Shown here: positions 34,364-43,206 of the stretch, one piece after another
How positions within the stretch are numbered: the stretch's first letter is position 1
Layout of the letters: the number at the start of each line of letters is the position of its first letter
DNA from: Fimbriiglobus sp.
GTDB taxonomy: Bacteria > Planctomycetota > Planctomycetia > Gemmatales > Gemmataceae
Assembly: GCA_022841795.1 (NCBI GenBank)
Contig: JALHQU010000019.1
Span: forward strand, 1 to 59,991
Direction: 5' to 3'
Length of the DNA stretch: 59,991 nucleotides
Translations under genes and position numbers: made by a program
Notes under the pieces: generated by a model
Told to the model about the DNA's origin: nothing
The model's input: the letters and a program-made list of their open reading frames with translations, nothing else
Database searches by the model: none

Positions 34364-36542
34364 GGGTGGGCTCCTCGCGCGGTTCCTCGATCGATGGTTG
34401 GGGCTCACCGGCCGTCGAGAGAATCCGCGTAGCGAACTCGCGCGGTAGCGACGCCCGAACATAGGCAGCGAAGTGCGGGTCGCGGATCGCGCTTGCGAAT
34501 GACGGTAGGTTGCCGGCCTGGGAGACTAATCCAGTCAGCCGATCGACGGCCCGCTCCAGAACCTCGGCAAGTGCCGTCTGATCGGCTTCGCTGGTTCCCA
34601 GCGGAAGACCGGTAACGACCCGCACTAGCTCGGTGAACTGGAAGGCCGCGGCCGTCGCCGAGCGGCGTCCCGCTCGAAGTGCCGTCAGCACCCGCTCGGC
34701 CAGGGCCGCCGGGCTGAACTCGCCCAAGAGTGCGGTCTCCAGCGCACGCGGCGAGTACAGTGCGGCTTTCAGCGTATCCTCAAGGCCATACAGGCTCTCG
34801 ACGAACTCGCGGATCAGGTAGTTCTGGAGGTCCGCCGGCGGGGACTCGTCTGCCCCGGCTCCCACGCCGTCGGCTAATTGCCGCGCCCGCTGTTCGAGGA
34901 TCATGAGCAGGTCGTCCTCGCCGATGCGGCCGTGGAAGTAGGCCAGCAACTGCTGCTCGTCGGGGCGTGCTCCGAGGACACTCGGCAGACCCGCCTTGGC
35001 GGCGTCGAGGACGTTGATCGGGTACGCCGCGAGCCTAGCCAGCTCTCCCCACCGGACCCGCACCGCGCGGCGTACGAGCAGACGGCGAACCGCCGCCGGG
35101 TCGAGCGGAATGGAGACCGCCCCTCCGTCCGCATCGGGGAACGTGTCGATCCGCGTGAGCTCGCCCGACGCCGCATCCACTCCTTCGCCCGGATCGAGGA
35201 TGGCTGTCGGGAGGAACGAGTCCTCGACGAACGAGAGGTTCAAGGTGCCGGCCGGGTCCGGTCCGCGTCCCCAGTCGATGTCGAGATCAACCCGCCGGAG
35301 GTGCGCCGGCCATTCAACCGGGTCGTCGGGCTCGGCCGGTGGGGGCACCAGGGAGTGGCTGGCACAGGTGGCCCAGTTGACCGCCCCGGCTTCGACGAGT
35401 GGCGGCCGCCAGTCACTTTCCCGGAACATCCCAACCGGACACGTGAGCAACACCCCCGCCTCGATGTTGGCACCGGTCGCGACACCGAGACCCATGTTGG
35501 TAAAGTTAGCGGACCCGAGCAGAGCGACGGCCGTCCTGGGGCCGCAGAGTACGACCCACTTGGCATGGAGTGCCCGGTGACCTTCGGCCTTGCGGTCCGG
35601 CACCTCGTCGTCCAGCGTCTCCAAGCGAGCGGGCACGAGGCGGCCGCGCGCCACCGGGAACCGCCGGTCCCGGAGACCGATGAGTAGTGCGAAGGGAAAA
35701 ACGGGTCGGGCTCGCTCGCCCGCGACGTCGGCTGGGCAGATCAGTTCGATCTCGGTCTGCTCCAGTGAAGCCTCGCGCTGGCGCAGCGCCTCGGCGATCG
35801 ACTCGAACGGCGTGGCCTGCGAATCGGCACCCGGCCAGAACGGCGAACAGACCCGCCAGGTCAACACGGGTTCCCCACGCGGCCACGCGTTCACCAGTTG
35901 CCGCCAGAGTGGTAATGGCCCACCGCCGAATACAACCTGGACGCCCGGCAGCGAGCCGTTCGCGAACCGGGTCGGCCAGTTCGCCGCGGCGGCGGCCGCG
36001 TTATCAAGCGCGGAGCGAAGTGGGCCGGTCGCGGCATCGCCGAGACTTGCGAGCCACCCGCGGACCAACTCGTCGAGGATCGACGCGGGAAGTCCCCCGT
36101 CCGGTCGGAAGTCCAGAACCGCCACTGCCTCGCGCTGGCTCCGATACCCTGCGTGCGTAAGGTTGGCCGACGAGACGACGACGCGAACGAGGCGGTGGCG
36201 GTGGATCAACACGACCTTGGCGTGGTGGCGCGGGCGGGCGATCGAGATCACGTCGATCCGCAGACTGGGCCGCACACCATCCGCCAGGGCATGCGCGTCA
36301 CAGACCAGGGCGCAGTACGTCTCGGCCAACTTCCGCTCCAACGTGACCGGAGCCACGTACCCGCGGTCGCGGACGCCGCCGAGCCCGAGCATGGTGGGCA
36401 GGAAGTCGTGCTCAAAGAAGTTCGGCTGGTCGAGGCCCAGACCGTACGTCGAGAGAACTGCCGACCGGAGCGGGCCGTCCGCTTCCGCCGGCCGGACCGC
36501 GTCGAGGAGGTTTTGAACAGACGTTGTGGGTTTCTTCGCCAT
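34347..36542 (-). CDS. Phospholipase D-fold protein of the three-gene defence operon
   Basis: The 731-aa protein has two HKD-like motifs. The first is HAKVVLIHRHRLVRVVVSSANLT (H107, K109, S/N near 124-127). The second is HAKWVVLCGPRTAVALLGSANFT (H326, K328, S344, N346). This paired arrangement is the PLD active site, found in nucleases and phospholipases. The C-terminal 350 residues are helical with no recognised domain. It lies between the DUF6361-like gene (8-bp gap) and the helicase gene (17-bp overlap). In context it is most likely the nuclease of the system, with the helicase as translocase; this is inference. Confidence 0.8.
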   Translation of the reverse strand: MAKKPTTSVQNLLDAVRPAEADGPLRSAVLSTYGLGLDQPNFFEHDFLPTMLGLGGVRDRGYVAPVTLERKLAETYCALVCDAHALADGVRPSLRIDVISIARPRHHAKVVLIHRHRLVRVVVSSANLTHAGYRSQREAVAVLDFRPDGGLPASILDELVRGWLASLGDAATGPLRSALDNAAAAAANWPTRFANGSLPGVQVVFGGGPLPLWRQLVNAWPRGEPVLTWRVCSPFWPGADSQATPFESIAEALRQREASLEQTEIELICPADVAGERARPVFPFALLIGLRDRRFPVARGRLVPARLETLDDEVPDRKAEGHRALHAKWVVLCGPRTAVALLGSANFTNMGLGVATGANIEAGVLLTCPVGMFRESDWRPPLVEAGAVNWATCASHSLVPPPAEPDDPVEWPAHLRRVDLDIDWGRGPDPAGTLNLSFVEDSFLPTAILDPGEGVDAASGELTRIDTFPDADGGAVSIPLDPAAVRRLLVRRAVRVRWGELARLAAYPINVLDAAKAGLPSVLGARPDEQQLLAYFHGRIGEDDLLMILEQRARQLADGVGAGADESPPADLQNYLIREFVESLYGLEDTLKAALYSPRALETALLGEFSPAALAERVLTALRAGRRSATAAAFQFTELVRVVTGLPLGTSEADQTALAEVLERAVDRLTGLVSQAGNLPSFASAIRDPHFAAYVRASLPREFATRILSTAGEPQPSIEEPREEPTHDPAS

Positions 36543-36550
36543 CGATTCCC

Positions 36551-37945
36551 CTAATGAATCCCGCACGCGCGCACGAAGCGCCGCGCCCCGAAGGTCCGGT
36601 ACGGGTGCCAGGGGATCTGCTCCCAGCCGTCGTACCGGCCGGATCGGGGGAGTTGATGCCGTTGGGCAGTGAGTCGGACGGGACCACCGGCCGTCTCGCG
36701 CCTGACCCAGGCCGCCTTCTGCTCGCCGCGGTCGAACTTGCCCTGCTGCACGTCGCGGTGTCTGTCGAGTATAAGGCCGAGCAGCTCAACAGCCCCGGAT
36801 GTCCCGCGAATCGACTCCGCAAGCGCCACGACACCGGCCTCGACGAACGCCCCCCGGACATCGTGTACCGACTGTGCGTGAAGTTCCCCGGCCTCCTCGA
36901 TGGCAGCGGTGAGTCTCGAAGCGGCGCTCCGGGCACCCGCGCACGCCGAGGCGCACGTGGGGGTGGGAGCGAGGGAATCAAGACGTACTTCGGGTTCGTC
37001 TGTGGCGGCAGCCCGCACCGCGTCGAACAGGAACTGGACGGCCTGGGACAACCTTTCATACGGGCGGATCAGCACGAGCGTCGCTTCGATCTGCCGCAGG
37101 CACTGTGCCGGCGCTTTCAGCCGCTCGAAGTCTCCGCGGCGAATCGCCTCCAGCATCCGATCGAGCAGAACCGCTTCGTCACCGTCGTCTGCGGAGGACG
37201 CCAACATCCGGAGCGACGCCCAGCGGACGTCATCCTCCCACCCGCCCTCTTCACCGCCCCGCAGTGCAGTGGCGAGGCAGCGACCTTCCTCCCGGCTGTA
37301 CTGGCCCAGATGGCACCTCGACCCCCACTCCCGCAGGGCGTCGATGGGGAGCGGCTTGTCCTCATCCCACACCGCCAAGTCGTCAGGGCGGGGAAACGAC
37401 TCGGCCAGTTGAGTCCCGAGCGGGCGCGAAGCGACCGATCGCATCGAAGCGAGGTGGCAGTCTTCGAGCAGGGTCGAATACGCACCGATCCCCCCGTACC
37501 GGACCTGGTTGGCGAGAAGGTTGAACGAGCTGGTGCGGATCGACTTCTGCCCCCCGGCGAGTTCACTCAACCGGCGACGCACATACTGAACGCCTCGGAG
37601 CCCGTCAGTGGCCTTGTCGCCGATCGTGGCCTCGGTCGCGGCGAGGCCACACGCCAGCGCCCACGCCCGTTCGTAGGACTTGACCGCGGCCAGTCTGGTC
37701 TGCCGGAGCCGGACGCCCGAATCCCCAACACCGGGGAAAGCCGTCTCCGCCGCCCCGACCGCCGCGCACAGCATCGAGACGTACCGCGGTGACGTGGTCA
37801 CCGTGGTGAAGCCAGGCAAGAACTTGTTCGCGAGCGCGATGTACCCGCTCTGGAGCCCCAACACGTCAATGCTGCCGCTCGCCAGATCGAGCGGGTCGTA
37901 GGCGGCCCAGAATAGGCGAAGGTCGGGCGTCGTAAGTGTGAGCAT
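36551..37945 (-). CDS. DUF6361-like protein, first gene of the defence operon
   Basis: The 464-aa product starts MLTLTTPDLRLFWAAYDPLD. An early segment, LGLQSGYIALANKFLPGFTTVTTSPRYVSML, resembles the DUF6361 N-terminal pattern (LG..R..A..LFPG.STIQTRARY). Then KSYERAWALACG and IRTSSFNLLANQVRYGGIG follow where that family has its second block. Similarity is remote, so the family name is tentative. There are no catalytic motifs. It precedes the PLD-like gene by 8 bp. An in-frame ATG 36 bp upstream is possible; I chose the one preceded by GGGA. Confidence 0.7.
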   Translation of the reverse strand: MLTLTTPDLRLFWAAYDPLDLASGSIDVLGLQSGYIALANKFLPGFTTVTTSPRYVSMLCAAVGAAETAFPGVGDSGVRLRQTRLAAVKSYERAWALACGLAATEATIGDKATDGLRGVQYVRRRLSELAGGQKSIRTSSFNLLANQVRYGGIGAYSTLLEDCHLASMRSVASRPLGTQLAESFPRPDDLAVWDEDKPLPIDALREWGSRCHLGQYSREEGRCLATALRGGEEGGWEDDVRWASLRMLASSADDGDEAVLLDRMLEAIRRGDFERLKAPAQCLRQIEATLVLIRPYERLSQAVQFLFDAVRAAATDEPEVRLDSLAPTPTCASACAGARSAASRLTAAIEEAGELHAQSVHDVRGAFVEAGVVALAESIRGTSGAVELLGLILDRHRDVQQGKFDRGEQKAAWVRRETAGGPVRLTAQRHQLPRSGRYDGWEQIPWHPYRTFGARRFVRACGIH

Positions 37946-38157
37946 AGTATTCCCGTAGCAAACGATGTCAGCGACTCGCATCCATTTCGCGTCGCGGCGG
38001 ATCTCGCCGGAGAGCGTGTCGGGGCCGAGGCCGAGGCTGCCCCCGCCCGATTGCTGTCTCGGACACTGAGTTGGCCGCTGCTGACTCAGCCCCGGTCGCC
38101 GTCCCCACGGCCCTTCAGACCACGCATGCGCCGCCGGTCCTTTTCAGGAGCAGCACC

Positions 38158-38304
38158 TCAGCACCCCTTGTGTTGTGCCGTCCCGTCAAAGTACCCTTCG
38201 CACGCCAAGCGGTCGAACACCTCTTCCGGTTCGGTCCGGATGAAGTCGAAGGTGTTCGTCCCAGGCCTGTGGTGGTAGACGGACGCTGTCGTCAGGTCCG
38301 CCAT
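38158..38304 (-). other. Short orphan coding remnant between the two defence systems
   Basis: This frame reads MADLTTASVYHHRPGTNTF, FDFIRTEPEEVFDRLACEGYF, and stops; it can be extended upstream into the csb2 3' end with DDSEKLFADIRRNAKK. It is protein-like but short, with no ribosome binding site. The IRRNAKK segment resembles IRRDAKW read in frame just upstream of the DUF6361-like gene start at about 38000. Probably a relic. Nothing else is seen in 37946-38347. Confidence 0.3.
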
Positions 38305-38347
38305 CTTCTTCGCGTTGCGGCGGATGTCGGCGAACAGTTTTTCCGAG

Positions 38348-39910
38348 TCATCCCTGCACAAACAGTCCGAGGCCGAAGTGACAGGAGTGCCCGACACAGA
38401 GGGGGCCGGCCATGGAGTCCAGGAAGGTGAGGCGTAAGCGGTAGCCCGGCCGCATCCGCGTCCCCCGCTCACTGGCCCGTCGTCCTCGCTCGTTCGGCGT
38501 CTCGTGGATCGTCACCCACACTGGCTCGGGTGAAATAAGTTCCACCCGCGGCTCGGGGAGGCCGAACCGCACCACAAGCTTGCGGAGGCACTCCTCGGGC
38601 GTCTCCCCAGCTCTCGGCCTGCCGTTCCCCCGCACCCGGCGGCGGCCGGCCGGGAGGACGAACGGAGTCACGGATTCCCAGACCCGCCCCGGCCCCCAGC
38701 ACCCCGCTGGTCGTGGCACCGAGAACGGGAGCGGGACCAACCGGACCTGCCAGTCGTCGCTGCCGTACTCCCATCGGAAGGGGTACTCCGCGGCGGCGAG
38801 GAAGGCGTCGATCTCGTCGTCGGTGAACGGGGTTTCCCGCCAGCACAGCAAGCGAGTCGGCTGCTCGTCGGCGTCCGGGATCAGGGCAAAGAAGGCCGTC
38901 GCGTGGCCGTCTACCCGCCCGCCATCGCCATCGAGGCCCCGGATCAGGCGGAGTTGGTCCCGCTGTGCCGGGTTCAAGTCTGCGTAACCGGCGTCATGCT
39001 GGCCGGTCAACTGGCGGCAGCGTTCCCGGATGACGCGGTCGCGGAACCGCTCGGTCAGCTTGACCCAGTGTGCGAGGGGAGGGTAGACCCGTCCCCCGAC
39101 CGCGAACTGGAGGACGCGGAAGCCATCCGGGTGCCGGCGACGAACCGGACGGGCTTGCCGAGCCACCGGCCGGGGCGGGATCGCGGCGTAGTACCACGCC
39201 GTGCCCGCCGGGATACGACGAGACTTCAGCGTGCTGCTGTCGGTATTCGCCAGCAACGAACCGAAGTTCAGGTCAGTCCCGGGCACCGGCACGAGAACGG
39301 GGTTGCCAGCCCCCACAGCAGCGGACAGGCGGCAGTTCGGAGTAACACCCTCGCCGTCGATGATGCGGAACCGGCAGTGGCTCTCCGCCCGGCCGAAGTA
39401 GATCACACGCCGGAGCAGCAGACCCAGCAGGGCCGACTCCGCCGACAACAGGTCGGCGGCTTCCCACACCCAGAGGATCGAGTGGTCCGGCGGGACGGCA
39501 CGATAGTGATCCTGGACCAGCGTCGTGCCGACCTGCTTGAAGCTGTAGTCGAGGACGCTCCCTCCCCCCGGCACCTTCCGGTACTTGTACTGCTCCTCCA
39601 GGCCGAGCGGGTGGTACTGGCGGATCGCCGCTCCCCGCCAAGTAGCGTCGGGAAGAACGAACGCAGGCACCTCCCTCGCGAGTTTTGACAACGGCACTTC
39701 CCTCGCGAGCTTGGCCCGCAGTTCATCCTCGGTCAGCCCGGCTGCCTCCCCAGTTTCACGGACGTACTGGAACCACCGGGCCGCCAGGGCACGAAACAAC
39801 CGCCACGGCGAGGGCGGCCACTCCCCGTGCGGATCCTCGAACGGGTTCTGGTTCCAGCGGGTCGCGTGGAACCGCCCCAGCGGGAACGACTGCTCAAGGA
39901 CGAGTGGCAT
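38348..39910 (-). CDS. csb2: Type I-G CRISPR protein Csb2 (Cas5-Cas6 fusion)
   Basis: The 520-aa protein starts LVLEQSFPLGRFHATRWNQNPF after MP, the characteristic Csb2 (GSU0054) N-terminus with EWPPSPWRLFRALAA. It ends GHSCHFGLGLF, the Cas6-like glycine-rich loop. In type I-G, Csb2 combines the Cas5 role (binding the crRNA 5' handle) and Cas6 role (processing). It starts 1 bp after the csb1 stop. It is the last gene of the cas operon. Confidence 0.9.
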   Translation of the reverse strand: MPLVLEQSFPLGRFHATRWNQNPFEDPHGEWPPSPWRLFRALAARWFQYVRETGEAAGLTEDELRAKLAREVPLSKLAREVPAFVLPDATWRGAAIRQYHPLGLEEQYKYRKVPGGGSVLDYSFKQVGTTLVQDHYRAVPPDHSILWVWEAADLLSAESALLGLLLRRVIYFGRAESHCRFRIIDGEGVTPNCRLSAAVGAGNPVLVPVPGTDLNFGSLLANTDSSTLKSRRIPAGTAWYYAAIPPRPVARQARPVRRRHPDGFRVLQFAVGGRVYPPLAHWVKLTERFRDRVIRERCRQLTGQHDAGYADLNPAQRDQLRLIRGLDGDGGRVDGHATAFFALIPDADEQPTRLLCWRETPFTDDEIDAFLAAAEYPFRWEYGSDDWQVRLVPLPFSVPRPAGCWGPGRVWESVTPFVLPAGRRRVRGNGRPRAGETPEECLRKLVVRFGLPEPRVELISPEPVWVTIHETPNERGRRASERGTRMRPGYRLRLTFLDSMAGPLCVGHSCHFGLGLFVQG

Positions 39911-39911
39911 G

Positions 39912-41087
39912 TCAGACCTCGCTCTCGTCGCTGGCCTCGGCCTCGTCCTCGCCACCGGCAGCCGGGGTTTCATCCCGGCTCGGCTTGAACAGGTCGCCGA
40001 ACGGGTAATACACGGGCGTGACGCGAGGCTCCTCAGCGGTGAAGCCCGCGTCGGTGATGGCGGCCAACATGTCCACGAGGGGCAACTGGGTGGCGATGGA
40101 CTCCGTGTCCTTCTGGTCGTCGGTGCGGAGAACCACCGACTGCATCCTGAGCTTACACCCGGAGCGGTAAGAGAAGGTTCGGCGGAGGAGTTCCCGGACC
40201 TTCCAGAGCGACAAGGCCAGGAGCAACTTCTTCTGCTGCGGTGTCAGCCCCAGCACGTTCGCGGCGTCCCCCTGGCCCTGCTTGCGACCGTAGGAGCGGA
40301 GCATCGCGAGGTCGATGATGAACGTGGCCTTGATCTCCCTGGCCGTCTCCTCGTCCACCGCGAAGATCGGCTGCCCGGACGTGGTCTTACCCAGCCGGTC
40401 GAACTTCACCCCCGACCGGCCCACGCGGGCCGCCCCGAACGCCTCCAGGTGGGCGGTCAGCAACCTGCTCACCTTGATCTGCTCCTTGGCGAACAGCACC
40501 CCGTGAACCAGCGAGTTCGGGTCGTACTGGAACAGGGTCTTGTAGATCGTCCACCACGCATCGGGGGTGATGAAGTACGTCTTGTCCTTCTTCACCTCGA
40601 TGACCCCGAACTCGCTCCGGAGTTCGTCCCGGAAGGTAGCATCGACGGGCTTACCATCGGCGCCCAGGCGATGGCCGTCGAGGAAGTAGTCGGAGGCGAG
40701 CCGGTGCCCCTCCGTCAGGGTGGTCGCGACCAGCCGGGCCGGCGGCACGTCTGACACCTGCGGCCCCTGGTCCGTGACGCACTTCACATACGGGAGGCCG
40801 TTCAGGTCGTCGTGCAGGGACGGGTCGTTCTCGCCGGCCAGGCAGACCTGTTCGAGGTGGTTGGCCATGCTGGCCGGGCTGTCCACGATGCACACCTTCT
40901 CGGACCGCCCGGCGTCTCGCGGGGCGTCGTAGATGACGTGCCCGATCTCAGGGAACCCGGCCGGCTGGAAGCGGTCGAGGCCCGCAGCGATCCCCATCGT
41001 CGCATGGACGATCAGGCACACCGGGCCGTCGGGATCGAGCAGCTTGTGTTCGGACAGCAGCGAGTCGAGCGTCACGGCATCGGCCAC
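39912..41087 (-). CDS. csb1: Type I-G CRISPR protein Csb1 (Cas7)
   Basis: The 391-aa protein begins MADAVTLDSLLSEHKLL. Family segments include DSPASMANHLEQVCLAG, PPARLVATTLTEGHRLASDYFLD and LFAKEQIKVSRLLTAHLEAFGAARVGRSGV. Csb1 (GSU0053) is the I-G Cas7 backbone that coats the spacer of the crRNA. The C-terminal 25 residues are acidic (GGEDEAEASDESEV). It is 10 bp downstream of csx17, on the same strand. Confidence 0.92.
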   Translation of the reverse strand: MADAVTLDSLLSEHKLLDPDGPVCLIVHATMGIAAGLDRFQPAGFPEIGHVIYDAPRDAGRSEKVCIVDSPASMANHLEQVCLAGENDPSLHDDLNGLPYVKCVTDQGPQVSDVPPARLVATTLTEGHRLASDYFLDGHRLGADGKPVDATFRDELRSEFGVIEVKKDKTYFITPDAWWTIYKTLFQYDPNSLVHGVLFAKEQIKVSRLLTAHLEAFGAARVGRSGVKFDRLGKTTSGQPIFAVDEETAREIKATFIIDLAMLRSYGRKQGQGDAANVLGLTPQQKKLLLALSLWKVRELLRRTFSYRSGCKLRMQSVVLRTDDQKDTESIATQLPLVDMLAAITDAGFTAEEPRVTPVYYPFGDLFKPSRDETPAAGGEDEAEASDESEV

Positions 41088-41097
41088 AGGAACCTCC

Positions 41098-43206
41098 TCA
41101 TGCGGTGGTGAGCTTTTGGGGGAACAGCCAGCGGGTCAGCCCGTCCCGGATGTTCCGGTCGGCGACCGGGATCAGGAGGGCGGCGGCCAGGCGTGTCGGC
41201 ACGTCGTCCCCGCTGGTCACGGCGGCCGGAACGTCCACGACCCGACGGCCGGCAGCCCGGTAGTGACTCTTGGCAGCCCTGATCGCTTCATCCGTATTAC
41301 CGGCCAGGATCAGGTGAAGGATTCGGCGGGCTAGGGCCGGCCGGGGGGCGTCCGGGAGCCAGCCGAACAGACGATACGGGTTCTCATGGAAGATCGGGCG
41401 GAACAGCCCCCAGAGAAGCAGTTCCCCGGCGAACCGTTGCCGGCTGGCCGACGGGGCGACTCGCACCCCGTTCCAGTCGATGACGGCCAGGGCCGGAACC
41501 CAGTCAGCGATCATCTCCATGTCGAGATCACCGATGAGGAGCCGCCCCACCGCTTCAAGGGGAGCCCCGCACGGCCCGCCGACCGGCAGAGGTTTCCCCG
41601 GCTCGGCGTCAATTAGCCGACGCCGGAGAACCTGGCCGAGAACCCGCGTCGGTTGCCCTTCGTCCCAGACGACCTGAGCCGGCCGCTCGCCGGGAGCGAA
41701 GTTGTAGACGTTCCGACCTTCACCTTGGACCCCGAACACGTTCATGATCAGTGGTGAAGGCGTCCCGGCACCGACGGAAGCAATCGACCGGGCCACCGCG
41801 ATTTCGTCAGGGAACGAACCTGCTGGCCACGCCCGCTCGAACCAGCCCGGCTTCAGCCGTGGGATCGGCGGCAACTTTTCCCGAAACGCCTTGTTCCGGT
41901 CGATGCGGGCCTGCTGGCGGGACAGTTCGAGTAGCAGACGCCGCCACCGTTCAGGCTCATCCTGTCTCCCGACCGCCTCGCTAACGCGGACGACAGCCGC
42001 CTCCACGGGGCCGCGTAACCCACGGAACTTCCCCTTCTGGTCCGACTTGCGAGGCTCGTAGGGCAGGCGGTTCATCCACGGGATCAATTGAGCAAGCAGT
42101 TCAGCCGCCGCCAGTCGCTCCGGCCCCCCGGCCGCCCCAGGCCGGGCCACGGCGACGTGCTCACGCGGCACCGCCTCGTACACCTTCGCACTGGTTGTCT
42201 GGCGCAGCTCGAATCGGGCGAACTCGGCGACCCCGGCATCGGTCCCCGCCCCCAGTGCTGCGACGGCGAACTCGGCCGGGGCGTGAGCCGAACGGCTGCC
42301 GACCTTCGCCAGACCTCGCCGCAGCAGGTGCCGCACCTCAGCCAGGGTGGCCGGGTTATCCCAGAGTGGGGCCCAGAACTCCCCCTTCAGCATGCCGACC
42401 TCACCGGCGGTGGTAGGCTGGGCGGGGTCGCAGATGTACGGGAACACCGCGTAGGGGCGGGCCTTGGCCCCCAACCGGCGGTTCACGTCGCCGACCAGAA
42501 GGAAGGCCCCCTCGACCGCCAACAGGTACGACCAGGGCGACAGCCGGCCCTCCCGGAACCAGTCCTGGCCGGTGTTGAACGACTTGTTCGCGAAGACGAA
42601 CCACGTCCCGGATGCCGCGATACTGGGGAGTTCAACGTCATCCGTTCCCGCCAGGGCGGCCCCCAACCAAGCCTCGGCGTCGAGCTGGGCCTTGCTCTTG
42701 GCCGGCTTCGGCGGCTTCTTCTTCGCGGAGGCACTTGCCTCCTTTGGTGGCTTGATCGTCGGTCGAGCCTTCTTGAGGCACTCGTCGTGGACGGCTGCGA
42801 ACTTCCTCTGGCCGAGGGTGCCGCCCGCACCGAAGATCGGGTTGAACTGGTTCCTCCCGGCCCCGACGATGTGGGCCTCCAAGATCCGTACTTCCGGAAT
42901 CGAACGGACGTTCCGTTCCCGCCTGACCGCTGACGACCCCTTGGCCTTCGTGTCGGCCGACTGGACCTTGTCCCACCACCGCTCGTACCGGATCGGTTTC
43001 CACTGGCTGTGGGCGAGCAGATACTCTCGAACCTCCTCCTCGGTCAGCGATTCGTGGAGGAGAACGAACCGGCGATCCCGCCAACAGCCGCGTACGTCCG
43101 GCCACCGCTGCCCAACGGCGGCAAGGAGTCCGAGCCCGGACAGGTAGTGGCCGAGGGTGTCCGGGTGGATGCCGGGGAACGGCAACACGTTGAGCGAGCC
43201 GGTCAT
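41098..43206 (-). CDS. csx17: Type I-G CRISPR protein Csx17 (Cas8-type large subunit)
   Basis: The 702-aa protein starts MTGSLNVLPFPGIHPDTLGHYLSGLGLLAAV, matching the Csx17 pattern of a short N-terminal lead followed by a YL.GLG helix. NPIFGAGGTLGQRKF matches the family NP..G.GG motif. It is the large subunit of the I-G Cascade (Cas8u2/Cas8g) expected to read the PAM. Its start overlaps the cas3 stop by 4 bp (ATGA), showing translational coupling. A Lys/Pro/Ala-rich linker lies near residue 155. Confidence 0.88.
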   Translation of the reverse strand: MTGSLNVLPFPGIHPDTLGHYLSGLGLLAAVGQRWPDVRGCWRDRRFVLLHESLTEEEVREYLLAHSQWKPIRYERWWDKVQSADTKAKGSSAVRRERNVRSIPEVRILEAHIVGAGRNQFNPIFGAGGTLGQRKFAAVHDECLKKARPTIKPPKEASASAKKKPPKPAKSKAQLDAEAWLGAALAGTDDVELPSIAASGTWFVFANKSFNTGQDWFREGRLSPWSYLLAVEGAFLLVGDVNRRLGAKARPYAVFPYICDPAQPTTAGEVGMLKGEFWAPLWDNPATLAEVRHLLRRGLAKVGSRSAHAPAEFAVAALGAGTDAGVAEFARFELRQTTSAKVYEAVPREHVAVARPGAAGGPERLAAAELLAQLIPWMNRLPYEPRKSDQKGKFRGLRGPVEAAVVRVSEAVGRQDEPERWRRLLLELSRQQARIDRNKAFREKLPPIPRLKPGWFERAWPAGSFPDEIAVARSIASVGAGTPSPLIMNVFGVQGEGRNVYNFAPGERPAQVVWDEGQPTRVLGQVLRRRLIDAEPGKPLPVGGPCGAPLEAVGRLLIGDLDMEMIADWVPALAVIDWNGVRVAPSASRQRFAGELLLWGLFRPIFHENPYRLFGWLPDAPRPALARRILHLILAGNTDEAIRAAKSHYRAAGRRVVDVPAAVTSGDDVPTRLAAALLIPVADRNIRDGLTRWLFPQKLTTA

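Noticed and set aside
30701-37945. DISARM or Druantia assignment of the helicase/PLD operon
   Set aside because: DISARM needs a DUF1998 protein and usually a methylase; neither is present. Druantia lacks this PLD arrangement.
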